Shown piece after piece: positions 8,059 to 14,487 of a stretch of DNA of 24,157 nt. The notes under the pieces are model-generated. The model was not told the origin of the DNA and did not search any database. It was given only the letters and a program-made list of their open reading frames with translations. Source of the DNA: a virus; IMG/VR virus record IMGVR_UViG_3300032047_000129, positions 1-24,157 of that record; one strand, written 5' to 3'. Both the position numbers and the translations under genes were made by a program. How positions within the stretch are numbered: the stretch's first letter is position 1; every line of letters starts with the position of its first letter.

Positions 8059-8075
8059 AAATTATATTATATTTG
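8044..8075 (+). promoter_or_regulatory. Bacteroidota-type promoter for plus-strand island
   Basis: TATATTTG (8068-8075) matches the TAnnTTTG -7 box, and TTG at 8044-8046 lies 21 bp upstream, matching the -33 box spacing. The ATG at 8094 follows 18 bp after the box. The promoter overlaps the 5' end of the UDG gene, and would transcribe away from it. Confidence 0.65.
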
Positions 8076-8093
8076 TATTCTAAATTAATTAAT

Positions 8094-8540
8094 ATGTCTG
8101 AATCTTTACAAACTTATTCTACTTATGATCACTCAAAGGTTATTAAAAATATTGAGTGTTCTACTGTTTACATTACTTCACTCCAAAATATTATTACAAA
8201 TGATATTTTAGAAAGTGACTATGCAGATAATATTGCATACACCTTTAAAAAATTTGAAAAGATAGTTGATGTTGCAACCAGAAAAAATAATGGTGAAGAT
8301 GTATCTGAGGATGATATAAAAAATCTTCCTAAGCTTGATCAATTTGAGTCAAGAATATACACTTTGTTTTCTCTACTACAAGAGCTAAAATATAAAGCAC
8401 AGAAACAAGGTCTTGAACAGAAGACTGAAACTTCTGCAACTAAAGATGAACTTAGAGAGGTTGCTGAGATGATGAAGAGAGGAGAAGATATAACTGAGAA
8501 GTTCAAGGATCTTCAATCTAAATTAAAAGTTGTAAAGTAA
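8094..8540 (+). CDS. Hypothetical helical protein of plus-strand island
   Basis: 148 aa from ATG at 8094, chosen over the in-frame ATG at 8073 because 8073 lies inside the putative promoter and 8094 has the AT-rich leader (TAATTAATTAAT). The protein is strongly helical and charged; the C-terminus (TKDELREVAEMMKRGEDITE, KFKDLQSKLKVVK) is a probable coiled coil. No family recognised. It is the only reading-strand exception within the minus block and is coupled by TAATG to a 46-aa basic ORF. Could be an independently acquired (moron-like) unit. Confidence 0.7.
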   Translation: MSESLQTYSTYDHSKVIKNIECSTVYITSLQNIITNDILESDYADNIAYTFKKFEKIVDVATRKNNGEDVSEDDIKNLPKLDQFESRIYTLFSLLQELKYKAQKQGLEQKTETSATKDELREVAEMMKRGEDITEKFKDLQSKLKVVK

Positions 8541-8680
8541 TGCCTAAGAAAAGAAAACTTAATAGTAAAAATCCTAAGTACTTACCTAAAGATGCTATTA
8601 AAGAACCTGCTGTATTAGAAAAGAGATTAATTAATCCTAAAGCAAAGCATAAAGCTTATGCTGTTTTCTTATCATCTTAA
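8540..8680 (+). CDS. 46-aa basic protein coupled to upstream gene
   Basis: ATG at 8540 shares its A with the previous stop (TAATG). The product starts MPKKRKLNSKNPKYLPKDAI and ends KAYAVFLSS; about a third of residues are Lys/Arg. Its stop at 8678-8680 overlaps the convergent minus-strand gene ending at 8672. The junction type, identical to those in the late block, argues that it is translated. Function unknown; a nucleic-acid-binding peptide is possible. Confidence 0.5.
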   Translation: MPKKRKLNSKNPKYLPKDAIKEPAVLEKRLINPKAKHKAYAVFLSS

Positions 8681-9055
8681 CTGCATACCACCAAAATCTC
8701 CTATTTCCATAGCAGCTTGTATAGCCAAGTTTAGTTCTTCTTTATCACATTTAGCAAAGGACTTACAGTATTCTACATTGTTTCTCATAAAACATAAACC
8801 CGCTCTACGCTTGACTTGTAGTTTAACCTCTTCAAATGTATGACCTATTTCATTTGCTATCTCTCTAATCATAGCATGTATCCTTGCTAGCTGCGGGTTA
8901 CTACCTTTACCATCATTGACACCAATAAATATATCCAACCTTACACTCTCAGGCTGATCTTTTAAAAAGTTTTTAAATTTAATTTCATATGCTTTTATAG
9001 GGAAATGTAATTCCCCATCTTTTACACGTGCTTCTACAAACAATTGATCCTTCAT
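8672..9055 (-). CDS. Hypothetical protein, possibly NinB-like
   Basis: The frame is open from 9115, but ATG at 9055 overlaps the stop of the upstream gene as ATGA and gives 127 aa starting MKDQLFVEARV; I prefer that start. It contains QLARIHAMIREIANEIGHTF and then a basic segment with cysteines (VKRRAGLCFM, CKSFAKCDKEELN). The helical arrangement after a beta-rich N-terminus is reminiscent of NinB-type recombination proteins, but this is a weak impression. It converges with the plus-strand island, overlapping by 9 bp. Confidence 0.6.
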   Translation of the reverse strand: MKDQLFVEARVKDGELHFPIKAYEIKFKNFLKDQPESVRLDIFIGVNDGKGSNPQLARIHAMIREIANEIGHTFEEVKLQVKRRAGLCFMRNNVEYCKSFAKCDKEELNLAIQAAMEIGDFGGMQLR

Positions 9056-9237
9056 ACAAGTTGACTTAACATTATTAATATTCCCATTAGGATTATACAA
9101 ATCATTACAGTCCAAGCAGCAAATTTCTCTGTTGCTTCTACTCTGTGTCTGGATCTACCTTGTCTATACTTAATATCTTCTTCTGTCATTTCTGGTTTCT
9201 TAAGATATTCTTTACCGTTATTTGCAAAATGTTTCAT
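9052..9237 (-). CDS. Small single-pass membrane protein
   Basis: 61 aa: a charged N-terminal part (KHFANNGKEYLKKPEM, KYRQGRSRHRVEA) and one C-terminal transmembrane segment (about 43-60, VMICIILMGILIMLSQLV). It starts 2 bp after the 3D-domain gene stop and ends as ATGA with the next start. This tail-anchored layout near a secreted cell-wall protein fits a holin-like, superinfection or envelope role, none of which is demonstrated. Confidence 0.6.
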   Translation of the reverse strand: MKHFANNGKEYLKKPEMTEEDIKYRQGRSRHRVEATEKFAAWTVMICIILMGILIMLSQLV

Positions 9238-9239
9238 AA

Positions 9240-9590
9240 TTATTTATCTAAATATATTGTTACGTTATCCCACTTACCACCTTTCATAGATTCATTAACT
9301 AAGAAATCTATTCTGTGTGTCCATCTTTTATTCATTCTATCTTGTACTATCCAATAGCCATCCATTGGACCTGCATTCTCTACACATACACGTGTACCAA
9401 ATGTATAACCCAAAGCTTCTAAGTCTCTAGATACTGCTATCCATCTATGTCCACCAGGATTATCTTTATCTATAACTTTATTAGATGCTGTAATAAATGG
9501 TGTGCTGTCTGTCTGACCAGGAACTGCATGATATATAGTGGCTGTAACTGAAATTTTTAAACCTATTAGTATTGTTAGTATTGTTTTCAT
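9240..9590 (-). CDS. Secreted 3D-domain (double-psi barrel) protein
   Basis: 116 aa. The first ~20 residues (MKTILTILIGLKISVTATIY) look like a signal peptide or membrane anchor. The rest resembles the 3D (three-Asp) domain found in MltA and related murein-binding/hydrolase proteins: an early ITASNKVID, then WIAVSRDLEALGYTFGTRV, VQDRMN and RIDFLV, matching the AVdp.lplGt.v, v.Dtgg and riD positions. It probably acts on or binds peptidoglycan in the periplasm. It is far from the late endolysin gene and on the early strand, so entry-exclusion or early envelope modification is possible. Confidence 0.68.
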   Translation of the reverse strand: MKTILTILIGLKISVTATIYHAVPGQTDSTPFITASNKVIDKDNPGGHRWIAVSRDLEALGYTFGTRVCVENAGPMDGYWIVQDRMNKRWTHRIDFLVNESMKGGKWDNVTIYLDK

Positions 9591-9607
9591 ATTTTATTGT
9601 AGTGTAC

Positions 9608-9666
9608 TACGGACTGAGTAATAGTATTAACTGTTCTGGCAAAATTGCCTTTATACCCAGTCCGTA
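9608..9666 (-). terminator. Nested inverted repeat between two minus-strand genes
   Basis: TACGGACTG (9608-9616) pairs perfectly with CAGTCCGTA (9658-9666), enclosing a small hairpin GGCAAAATTGCC (9638-9649). It lies 8 bp after the stop of the 9675-9935 gene and 17 bp before the 3D-domain start. There is no long U tract, so it may be an mRNA-processing or regulatory structure instead of a simple terminator. Confidence 0.5.
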
Positions 9667-9674
9667 ATAACCTG

Positions 9675-9935
9675 TTATTCTTCTATTGATTCTAGTATCT
9701 CTTCTTCTACAAGTTCTAAGTCCAAGTACTCTTCTTCAATTAAATCTTTCACATCTACATGTACAAGGTGTCCTCTTCTATCTTTCAATGCAACCCATAC
9801 GTTAGTTATTGTTACTAATGATGGTGATCCGGGATAACCACTACCATCTGCGTAGTAGTCAATAGCCCTTTCTCCTTTGGTATAGTCATATTCCATATCA
9901 AGTACTTTACCATTATGATCATATGTATACTCCAT
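9675..9935 (-). CDS. Acidic hypothetical protein
   Basis: 86 aa. N-terminal beta-like portion with YDYTKGERAIDYYADGSG and GYPGSPSLVTITNVWVALKD, and a very acidic C-terminus (IEEEYLDLELVEEEILESIE). Small proteins with a similar D-G-x-G-Y-P-G-S-P core are, to my memory, widespread in tailed phages with no assigned function. The start codon shares a base with the stop of the zinc-ribbon gene upstream, so the two are coupled. Confidence 0.65.
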   Translation of the reverse strand: MEYTYDHNGKVLDMEYDYTKGERAIDYYADGSGYPGSPSLVTITNVWVALKDRRGHLVHVDVKDLIEEEYLDLELVEEEILESIEE

Positions 9936-10249
9936 TACTTAAATCTTAGAGTATTTTTATCTACAATAACAAACTCTTGGCCACAATCTAGACATTCTAC
10001 TTCTGTCTCATTATTTATTGTGCTATGTAGCCTTGAATGTGCAAAACAATTAGGACACACATATTTTATACCAACTTCTATATCATTATAACTTGGCTTT
10101 CTAAATTTATTAGGGTCACGTTTACTACGTTCATCATCACTGATCCACTCTTCCACGCTAACACGTGCCATGTCTTGTATATATGCATCATGGCTACCTT
10201 GGTACTTCTCTTCCATCTGGGCCATAAATATTTCTTTCATTCTTCCCAT
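9935..10249 (-). CDS. Zinc-ribbon protein
   Basis: 104 aa. The C-terminal half has CPNC (65-68) and CLDC (86-89), a four-cysteine ribbon ending in the common CGQEF strand. The N-terminal half is helical and charged. Zinc ribbons of this kind often bind nucleic acid or recruit polymerase; here there is no further clue. It is 2 bp after the SF2 helicase stop and overlaps the next gene by one base. Confidence 0.65.
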   Translation of the reverse strand: MGRMKEIFMAQMEEKYQGSHDAYIQDMARVSVEEWISDDERSKRDPNKFRKPSYNDIEVGIKYVCPNCFAHSRLHSTINNETEVECLDCGQEFVIVDKNTLRFK

Positions 10250-10251
10250 AT

Positions 10252-11352
10252 CTATTTATTTAAAGGATTATATAATTTAATTTTATTCTCATCAAACGAC
10301 TTTAATGCTGATTCCACCCATCTTTCATCTTGTGTACCTTTGTAACACAGTATATGACAAGTTGCTGTCTCAGTAGGATTAAGTCTTAGTAATCTACCTA
10401 TCCTTTGAGCAGTCTTTTTTTCATTGCCATACGCATGCATTATAACACCTTGCTTTAAATTAGGTATTGATACTCCTTCACTCAATTGTAATACACATGA
10501 TAGTTTACTTATCCTGCCATCAGAGAACAATTCTAAATTATCCTCTGACTTTGGATTCTTTGAATGATAACTATGTTTACATATTCTGTCTGCTTGTGCT
10601 TGAGTATTAGCAAAGACAATACATTTACTATCAATGTTTTTAATCATACTCTTTACATAGCTCTCTTTACTTGTATAATCCATCAAAGCTCTCATTCTCA
10701 TTATCCTTGCAAACTGAATTTGCTTTTGAGTTTGAGCATCTGCTAATCTAGATGTTACATAGTTATAATCTTTATATTCTGATGTCCACCAGTGTCCACC
10801 ATTCTTATTTTTCTTTTTAAGTGCTGGTAACTTGGACAGTTCTAATTGATGTACAATTATCTTGTAATCATTTAATATTTTTGAATCAGTAGCTTTGTCT
10901 ACATCAAAACTATATCTAATAGGACAGTACTTCTGTACTAATTTACCCTTATCTGACTGCTTATTTCTTGGTGGTGTACCTGTTAGTCCTAATATCTTAC
11001 CTTGAAACTGTGATAAGAATACTTCATGGCCTGGTAATATAGAGTGACACTCATCTAGATAAACTATATCATAATCATTTGGATTATGTTTCTTGAGTGA
11101 TAAATAAGTAGTAAATGTAATATGATCTTCTAAGGTATTGTTATTCATATTATCTAATTCATCATACCAAGACTTCATTACTGAGGTTTTTGGTATTACT
11201 ACTAAAACATTTATAAATGGATTAAAATTCTTTAATAAATGATTAATTGCAATTCTAGTTTTACCAACACCCATTGATATCCCTAGACCACATCTTTTAT
11301 GTTGCATTGCTATTGCTAATGCATCTGCTTGGACTATATCTCTACTATTCAT
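10252..11352 (-). CDS. SF2 DEAD/H-type helicase (UvsW/RAD25-like)
   Basis: 366 aa. Motif I GISMGVGKT (24-32), motif Ia VVIPKTS (51-57), motif II DECH (100-103), motif III LTGTPP (123-128), and C-terminal domain motifs IV (CIVFANT, 244-250), V (SEGVSIPNL, 291-299) and VI QRIGRLLR (316-323). Both RecA-like domains are present and intact, compact compared with cellular SF2 enzymes. Phage relatives such as UvsW unwind branched DNA and R-loops and shift replication to recombination-dependent mode. ATG overlaps the stop of a 31-aa membrane peptide gene as ATGA. Confidence 0.88.
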   Translation of the reverse strand: MNSRDIVQADALAIAMQHKRCGLGISMGVGKTRIAINHLLKNFNPFINVLVVIPKTSVMKSWYDELDNMNNNTLEDHITFTTYLSLKKHNPNDYDIVYLDECHSILPGHEVFLSQFQGKILGLTGTPPRNKQSDKGKLVQKYCPIRYSFDVDKATDSKILNDYKIIVHQLELSKLPALKKKNKNGGHWWTSEYKDYNYVTSRLADAQTQKQIQFARIMRMRALMDYTSKESYVKSMIKNIDSKCIVFANTQAQADRICKHSYHSKNPKSEDNLELFSDGRISKLSCVLQLSEGVSIPNLKQGVIMHAYGNEKKTAQRIGRLLRLNPTETATCHILCYKGTQDERWVESALKSFDENKIKLYNPLNK

Positions 11353-11444
11353 AATATAACTTTTAATATATTAGACCATATTAGGTATGTGATTAATAAT
11401 ATTAGTAACCATACCCACGGTTTAATATTGAAATTCTTTTTCAT
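11349..11444 (-). CDS. 31-aa single-pass membrane peptide
   Basis: ATG at 11444 to TGA at 11351-11349. The product begins MKKNFNIKPW and continues with a hydrophobic run (VWLLILLITYLIWSNILKVI) long enough to cross a membrane. The stop overlaps the helicase start (ATGA), and the ATG is 5 bp after the HNH gene stop, so the ORF fills the gap exactly. These junctions make it a likely real gene although it is very short. A membrane-anchoring, toxic or superinfection-type peptide is possible. Confidence 0.6.
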   Translation of the reverse strand: MKKNFNIKPWVWLLILLITYLIWSNILKVIL

Positions 11445-11449
11445 ATTGT

Positions 11450-11722
11450 TTATTTAGATCTTGGTATTGAGTAACCTAATTCAATTGCTTCTGCAGGATG
11501 TTCTTCTATCCACATATGGCAATTTCTACAAACAGGTAGCCACGTGTTTACATCTAAATGATGTAAACCACGGCCCTGTTTATGATGGACATCTGTTGCG
11601 TGTAAACTACACTTGTGTATCTTAGCATGACATACTGGATGATCCATTAAATACTTCCTACGCAATTTTGCATATGAAGCATTAGTCTTTGACATTTTCT
11701 TAGAGTATTTCTTAATTGCCAT
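11450..11722 (-). CDS. HNH endonuclease
   Basis: 90 aa. Zinc/active-site residues are in order: Cys31, Cys38, HH at 46-47 (DVHHKQGRG), Asn59 (LDVNTWLPVC), Cys65 and CxxC/H at 65-69 (CRNCHMWIEEHP). A lysine-rich N-terminus (MAIKKYSKKMSKTNAS) would contact DNA. Standalone small HNH proteins in phages nick or cut DNA, often for packaging, recombination or homing; here it sits among helicase and unknown genes and away from the terminase. It overlaps the previous gene by 11 bp. Confidence 0.85.
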   Translation of the reverse strand: MAIKKYSKKMSKTNASYAKLRRKYLMDHPVCHAKIHKCSLHATDVHHKQGRGLHHLDVNTWLPVCRNCHMWIEEHPAEAIELGYSIPRSK

Positions 11723-12239
11723 TTGATTTTATAGTAAAGTAATTCCTTGGTAATAGACCTAGTGACATAAACTTTAGTATAACATCTTCATAGTTAATAC
11801 CTAACTCTTTGAAAGTCATAGTGTTAGTGTAATCATCTAACACTTCTTCTGGTGGAAATGAAGCTATGTATTGAGCCAATGAAGAATGCTTAAAAGTTGT
11901 ACTAAGATAATGATTTATTTTCTTATTACAAAGCATTTGCTTCCATGCATTGAGCTCTTTCTGTGCTCTTTTCCATACCCTTGTTATTCTACGTTTCTTG
12001 TCCCAATGAAGTTTTCTAACTTCTTCAGGTTTATAAACCTTTAATCCATGTAGTACACGTTTAAATAAAAAATGTTGATAAGGATTAAGTTTAGAATATT
12101 GAAATGAATTGATGATTGATGGTGGGTGTAATTGATATTCATCATATAGACCCAAATATTGGTAGCGTTCTACACGCTTACTAAGCTTGGATTCAGCCTC
12201 ACTTAGTTTTAGTTGTTGTAGTTGTTCCTGTGATAGCAT
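11712..12239 (-). CDS. Hypothetical basic helical protein
   Basis: 175 aa, not recognised. It is rich in Lys/Arg, Tyr and Trp (KLHWDKKRRITRVWKRAQKE, LNAWKQMLCNKK), with a probable N-terminal coiled coil (EQLQQLKLSEAESKLSKRVE). The composition suggests nucleic-acid binding. It is the first gene after the strong 12283-12338 hairpin and overlaps the HNH gene by 11 bp, so it starts a transcription unit leading into HNH, TM peptide and SF2 helicase. Confidence 0.6.
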   Translation of the reverse strand: MLSQEQLQQLKLSEAESKLSKRVERYQYLGLYDEYQLHPPSIINSFQYSKLNPYQHFLFKRVLHGLKVYKPEEVRKLHWDKKRRITRVWKRAQKELNAWKQMLCNKKINHYLSTTFKHSSLAQYIASFPPEEVLDDYTNTMTFKELGINYEDVILKFMSLGLLPRNYFTIKSNGN

Positions 12240-12282
12240 ACTTGTTTAGGTTTTAGTTATAGATTATGTTAAGTAATATAAA

Positions 12283-12338
12283 ATTAGCTCAGCCTGGTAG
12301 GTAATGAATTACCGTACACCCCAGGATTCTGAGCTAAT
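12283..12338 (-). terminator. Multi-tier hairpin terminator with tRNA-like word
   Basis: ATTAGCTCAG (12283-12292) pairs perfectly with CTGAGCTAAT (12329-12338); then CCTGG (12293-12297) pairs CCAGG (12321-12325) with a 3-nt bulge; then GGTAA (12300-12304) pairs TTACC (12309-12313). On the minus strand the structure is followed by TTTTATATT, so it can terminate the 12357-12923 transcript. The left arm mimics a tRNA D-arm (AGCTCAGCCTGGTAG) but no complete tRNA can be folded. Confidence 0.7.
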
Positions 12339-12356
12339 CTTATGATTTATAGTTTA

Positions 12357-12923
12357 TTAAAGAGTAAAATCTTCAACAACTTCTTCTACATTATCTGTAA
12401 CTTCAACCACATCTTCTACTTCATCTACTTTCTCTTCAGATTCTAAACCAAATGCTTCAGCAGGCTTAACTTCTTTGTTAATCTTTGCTGTTGTAGCAGT
12501 TCCATTTGCTAATCTGATTTCTTCTCCGTTATCATGTGCTATCAATACATCTTCAACAGTTGCATCTGAACTATAAGATGTTTTCCTATAAATAGGTTCT
12601 CCATCTACTGAACAAACAACACCCGTTTGACCTGCCATTTTTAAATGTTGGTTAGGGTTTTCATTGTTAAATGGATTTAATTTCTCTGTGATAACAATTC
12701 TACCTGATAATTTCTCACCGGCAGTCCATTCTAAAGCTTCTAATGCTTCTATTTTACCACCAATAATAGCACTTAATGGTACATAGTCAACAAAGCTGTT
12801 AGAGTTAATCATAACTCTCTTTTGAGTTACTCTGATAAAGCCAAATTCTGGTTTGTTTTTAGATTGACGGACAACATTACCCATCTCATCCGCTTCAACG
12901 GTTACTTGATTTTTCTTTTGCAT
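12357..12923 (-). CDS. Hypothetical protein with acidic SSB-like tail
   Basis: 188 aa. The body is beta-rich (FGFIRVTQKRVMINSNSF, SGRIVITEKLNPFN, GVVCSVDGEPIYRK) and may hold a small barrel. The last ~40 residues are almost all Glu/Val/Asp and end VVEDFTL, a tail like those of ssDNA-binding proteins. It is bounded by a strong terminator, suggesting separate, high-level expression. It could be a second ssDNA-binding or DNA-mimicking protein; I do not recognise a family. Confidence 0.62.
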   Translation of the reverse strand: MQKKNQVTVEADEMGNVVRQSKNKPEFGFIRVTQKRVMINSNSFVDYVPLSAIIGGKIEALEALEWTAGEKLSGRIVITEKLNPFNNENPNQHLKMAGQTGVVCSVDGEPIYRKTSYSSDATVEDVLIAHDNGEEIRLANGTATTAKINKEVKPAEAFGLESEEKVDEVEDVVEVTDNVEEVVEDFTL

Positions 12924-12964
12924 TTTTAATAAAATTTAAGTGTGAATAAAATAATTGTTGATGA

Positions 12965-13234
12965 TTAGATATCATCTGAATGGAAATACGGATCATCTAA
13001 TTTCTCAAAAGAAGTTACTTCATCCAATGCCGGTTCATTCTCAAGAATCATTTCATTCTCTACAAATGTTGGTACTGAATTGCGTTTATAACTACTATTG
13101 TAAAATGGATCACCCACTTCCTTTGTATACGCTGAACTTAGACCATTAAGGTCATTATACTCATCATCTGAGAGAGATAAGTACTGTTCAACTGAACATT
13201 CTATTATACGTCCATTAGGAAGTTGTATTATCAT
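12965..13234 (-). CDS. Hypothetical phage protein (MIIQLPNGRIIE type)
   Basis: 89 aa. The N-terminus MIIQLPNGRIIECSVEQYLS, then LSDDEYNDLNGL, resembles a small conserved phage protein that I recall from Bacteroidota and marine phages with no function. The C-terminal half is acidic and disordered (NEMILENEPALDEV). The start codon lies in the arm of an inverted repeat (13233-13262). Confidence 0.65.
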   Translation of the reverse strand: MIIQLPNGRIIECSVEQYLSLSDDEYNDLNGLSSAYTKEVGDPFYNSSYKRNSVPTFVENEMILENEPALDEVTSFEKLDDPYFHSDDI

Positions 13235-13262
13235 TATCTTAAATTATTATTGTAAAGATAAT
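13233..13262 (-). promoter_or_regulatory. Inverted repeat covering a start codon
   Basis: ATTATCTT (13233-13240) and AAGATAAT (13255-13262) form an 8-bp stem with a 14-nt loop. One arm overlaps the first bases of the ATG at 13234-13232. In mRNA it could hide the start; in DNA it could be an operator. AT-only stems arise easily in this genome, so this is tentative. The rest of the 13,235-13,343 gap shows no gene. Confidence 0.35.
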
Positions 13263-13343
13263 AATATAACTCTTCCTGTATCAGTATAATTAAATGAATT
13301 TAGGCTTTATGCCAAATTATATTGCATATATATAGCTAACGTT

Positions 13344-13595
13344 TTAGACTATATGTATCTTTCTACCAACTCTTTTTATGTATTGGTAGTGTTTTAGCTC
13401 TTTAATCCATCTATGTATGCTAGATTGACTTGAGCCAAGGTCATCTGCTAATCTACTTATAGATGGAAAGCAGGTTCTCTCTTTATTAGAGTAACATGCC
13501 AGCAAACTATATAGTGCTTTAGACTGAACAGATAAATTTATATCTGTAATGACCTTATGTGATACTATGCCAAATCTATTTAAAGTCTTGTGCAT
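13344..13595 (-). CDS. Helix-turn-helix (HTH_36-like) DNA-binding protein
   Basis: 83 aa. Residues 22-75 match the HTH_36/replication-initiator winged-helix pattern: LSVQSKALYSLLACYSN, CFPSISRLADDLGSSQSSIH with the recognition helix, then IKELKHYQYIKRV as the wing. It is short, with only the DNA-binding domain. Possible regulator or origin-binding protein, coupled by a 20-bp overlap to the 65-aa gene upstream. Confidence 0.75.
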   Translation of the reverse strand: MHKTLNRFGIVSHKVITDINLSVQSKALYSLLACYSNKERTCFPSISRLADDLGSSQSSIHRWIKELKHYQYIKRVGRKIHIV

Positions 13596-13773
13596 GATCT
13601 TTTAATAATATAAGCATTGCCATACCTTCATCCTTTTCTTTCTGTAGAACAGGGTCATTTAGGGCATACTTATTATTCATATATTGTGCAAAGCTATCAG
13701 CATAATGTTTTCTTATGCTATTGTAGTTCTTTTGCTCATTTTGAATTAACTGTATAGATAATTTAGGTGCCAT
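13576..13773 (-). CDS. Hypothetical 65-aa helical protein
   Basis: Mostly helical and charged (IQNEQKNYNSIRKHYADSFA, DPVLQKEKDEGMAMLILLKD). Starts 1 bp after the stop of the 162-aa gene and overlaps the HTH gene by 20 bp, so it belongs to this operon. No family recognised. Confidence 0.5.
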   Translation of the reverse strand: MAPKLSIQLIQNEQKNYNSIRKHYADSFAQYMNNKYALNDPVLQKEKDEGMAMLILLKDHAQDFK

Positions 13774-13774
13774 A

Positions 13775-14263
13775 TTACTTTTCTTTTTTAAAATACTTAA
13801 TTGATTTCTTATCTACCTTATGTAAATGCATAGGATTAAAGGTATCTTCTACATATTTTATCTGGTGCTTATCATCATGATATAGTAGATTAACTTTTAT
13901 TCTACTATAAAACGGATTAAACACTGAACTGGTGGACCATGATTCATCATCTACTACTTGACCATATACTTTGCCATCACTTGGTAACAAACCCATTTCT
14001 TTTAGATAATCAGGTTCATACTCTTGGTTAACATGGAATGATTTAGGTTTTACTATTACATAATCACCTACTTTGACAGGCTTATACTCTTCTTCTATCA
14101 TCATAAGATGCACTATACACTCTATGTGGTGTGAGCTTAACTCTCTAAGTAGTATATCTTTTATGTGATCTGCGTTATGAGCATAGTTTACATTATCATT
14201 ATCTATTAATTCCTTGAATATATTATGTATTATTATTTTATGTACTTCATATGTATCTGCCAT
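13775..14263 (-). CDS. Hypothetical protein, possible SH3-like barrel
   Basis: 162 aa. N-terminal helical third (EVHKIIIHNIFKELIDND), then a beta-rich section (KVGDYVIVKPKSFHVNQEYE, SDGKVYGQVVDDE, RIKVNLLYHDD) of the kind seen in small SH3-like domains. First gene after the structured 14,264-14,487 intergenic region; its ATG is 30 bp past a TAGTTGGGGAGCAG copy. Function unknown. Confidence 0.62.
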   Translation of the reverse strand: MADTYEVHKIIIHNIFKELIDNDNVNYAHNADHIKDILLRELSSHHIECIVHLMMIEEEYKPVKVGDYVIVKPKSFHVNQEYEPDYLKEMGLLPSDGKVYGQVVDDESWSTSSVFNPFYSRIKVNLLYHDDKHQIKYVEDTFNPMHLHKVDKKSIKYFKKEK

Positions 14264-14292
14264 ATTCTTTTATTTTTTATATAAGTGGTTAA

Positions 14293-14306
14293 TAGTTGGG
14301 GAGCAG
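14293..14306 (-). promoter_or_regulatory. Copy 2 of recurring intergenic motif
   Basis: TAGTTGGGGAGCAG, identical over 14 bp to copies at 5731 and 16996. It lies 30 bp before the ATG of the 13775-14263 gene and 18 bp beyond the base of a 57-nt hairpin (14325-14381). Confidence 0.6.
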
Positions 14307-14324
14307 AAAACTCCTTAATTAAAA

Positions 14325-14381
14325 AATCAGCTACAGACTCCCTAAAACAAGTATGAGAAAAGGGAGAATGTAGTTCTGATT
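14325..14381. repeat. Long imperfect hairpin in 14,264-14,487 gap
   Basis: Three stems line up: AATCAG/CTGATT (14325-14330, 14376-14381), CTACA/TGTAG (14331-14335, 14369-14373) and CTCCCT/AGGGAG (14338-14343, 14361-14366), separated by symmetric 2-nt internal loops and capped by a 17-nt A-rich loop. Stem sequence is not low complexity, so this looks like selected RNA or DNA structure. The gap of 224 bp holds no ORF. Confidence 0.6.
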
Positions 14382-14425
14382 CTTTGGTGACCACTCAATC
14401 AACCATTAGCTTTTACGACAGGGCC

Positions 14426-14453
14426 ATTATGTTAGTTATTATATAAACATAAT
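14426..14453. repeat. Inverted repeat ATTATGTT/AACATAAT
   Basis: ATTATGTT (14426-14433) and AACATAAT (14446-14453) with a 12-nt AT loop. The left arm belongs to an 11-mer CATTATGTTAG that also occurs at 16335-16345, and CATTATGTT also at 17183. Confidence 0.4.
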
Positions 14454-14474
14454 AATACTGGTATTGTTAGTGTG

Positions 14475-14484
14475 TCACCGGTGA
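14475..14484. promoter_or_regulatory. Perfect palindrome TCACCGGTGA
   Basis: A 10-bp perfect palindrome, GC-rich for this genome, 3 bp beyond the stop of the DUF4846 gene. A related word GGTGACCAC occurs at 14386-14394 and again at 17215-17223. Candidate operator or protein-binding site. Confidence 0.4.
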
Positions 14485-14487
14485 TAG

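Noticed and set aside
10037-10345. 102-aa plus-strand ORF opposite the zinc ribbon and helicase
   Set aside because: Antisense to two well-supported genes; hydrophobic/His/Phe-rich composition typical of a shadow.
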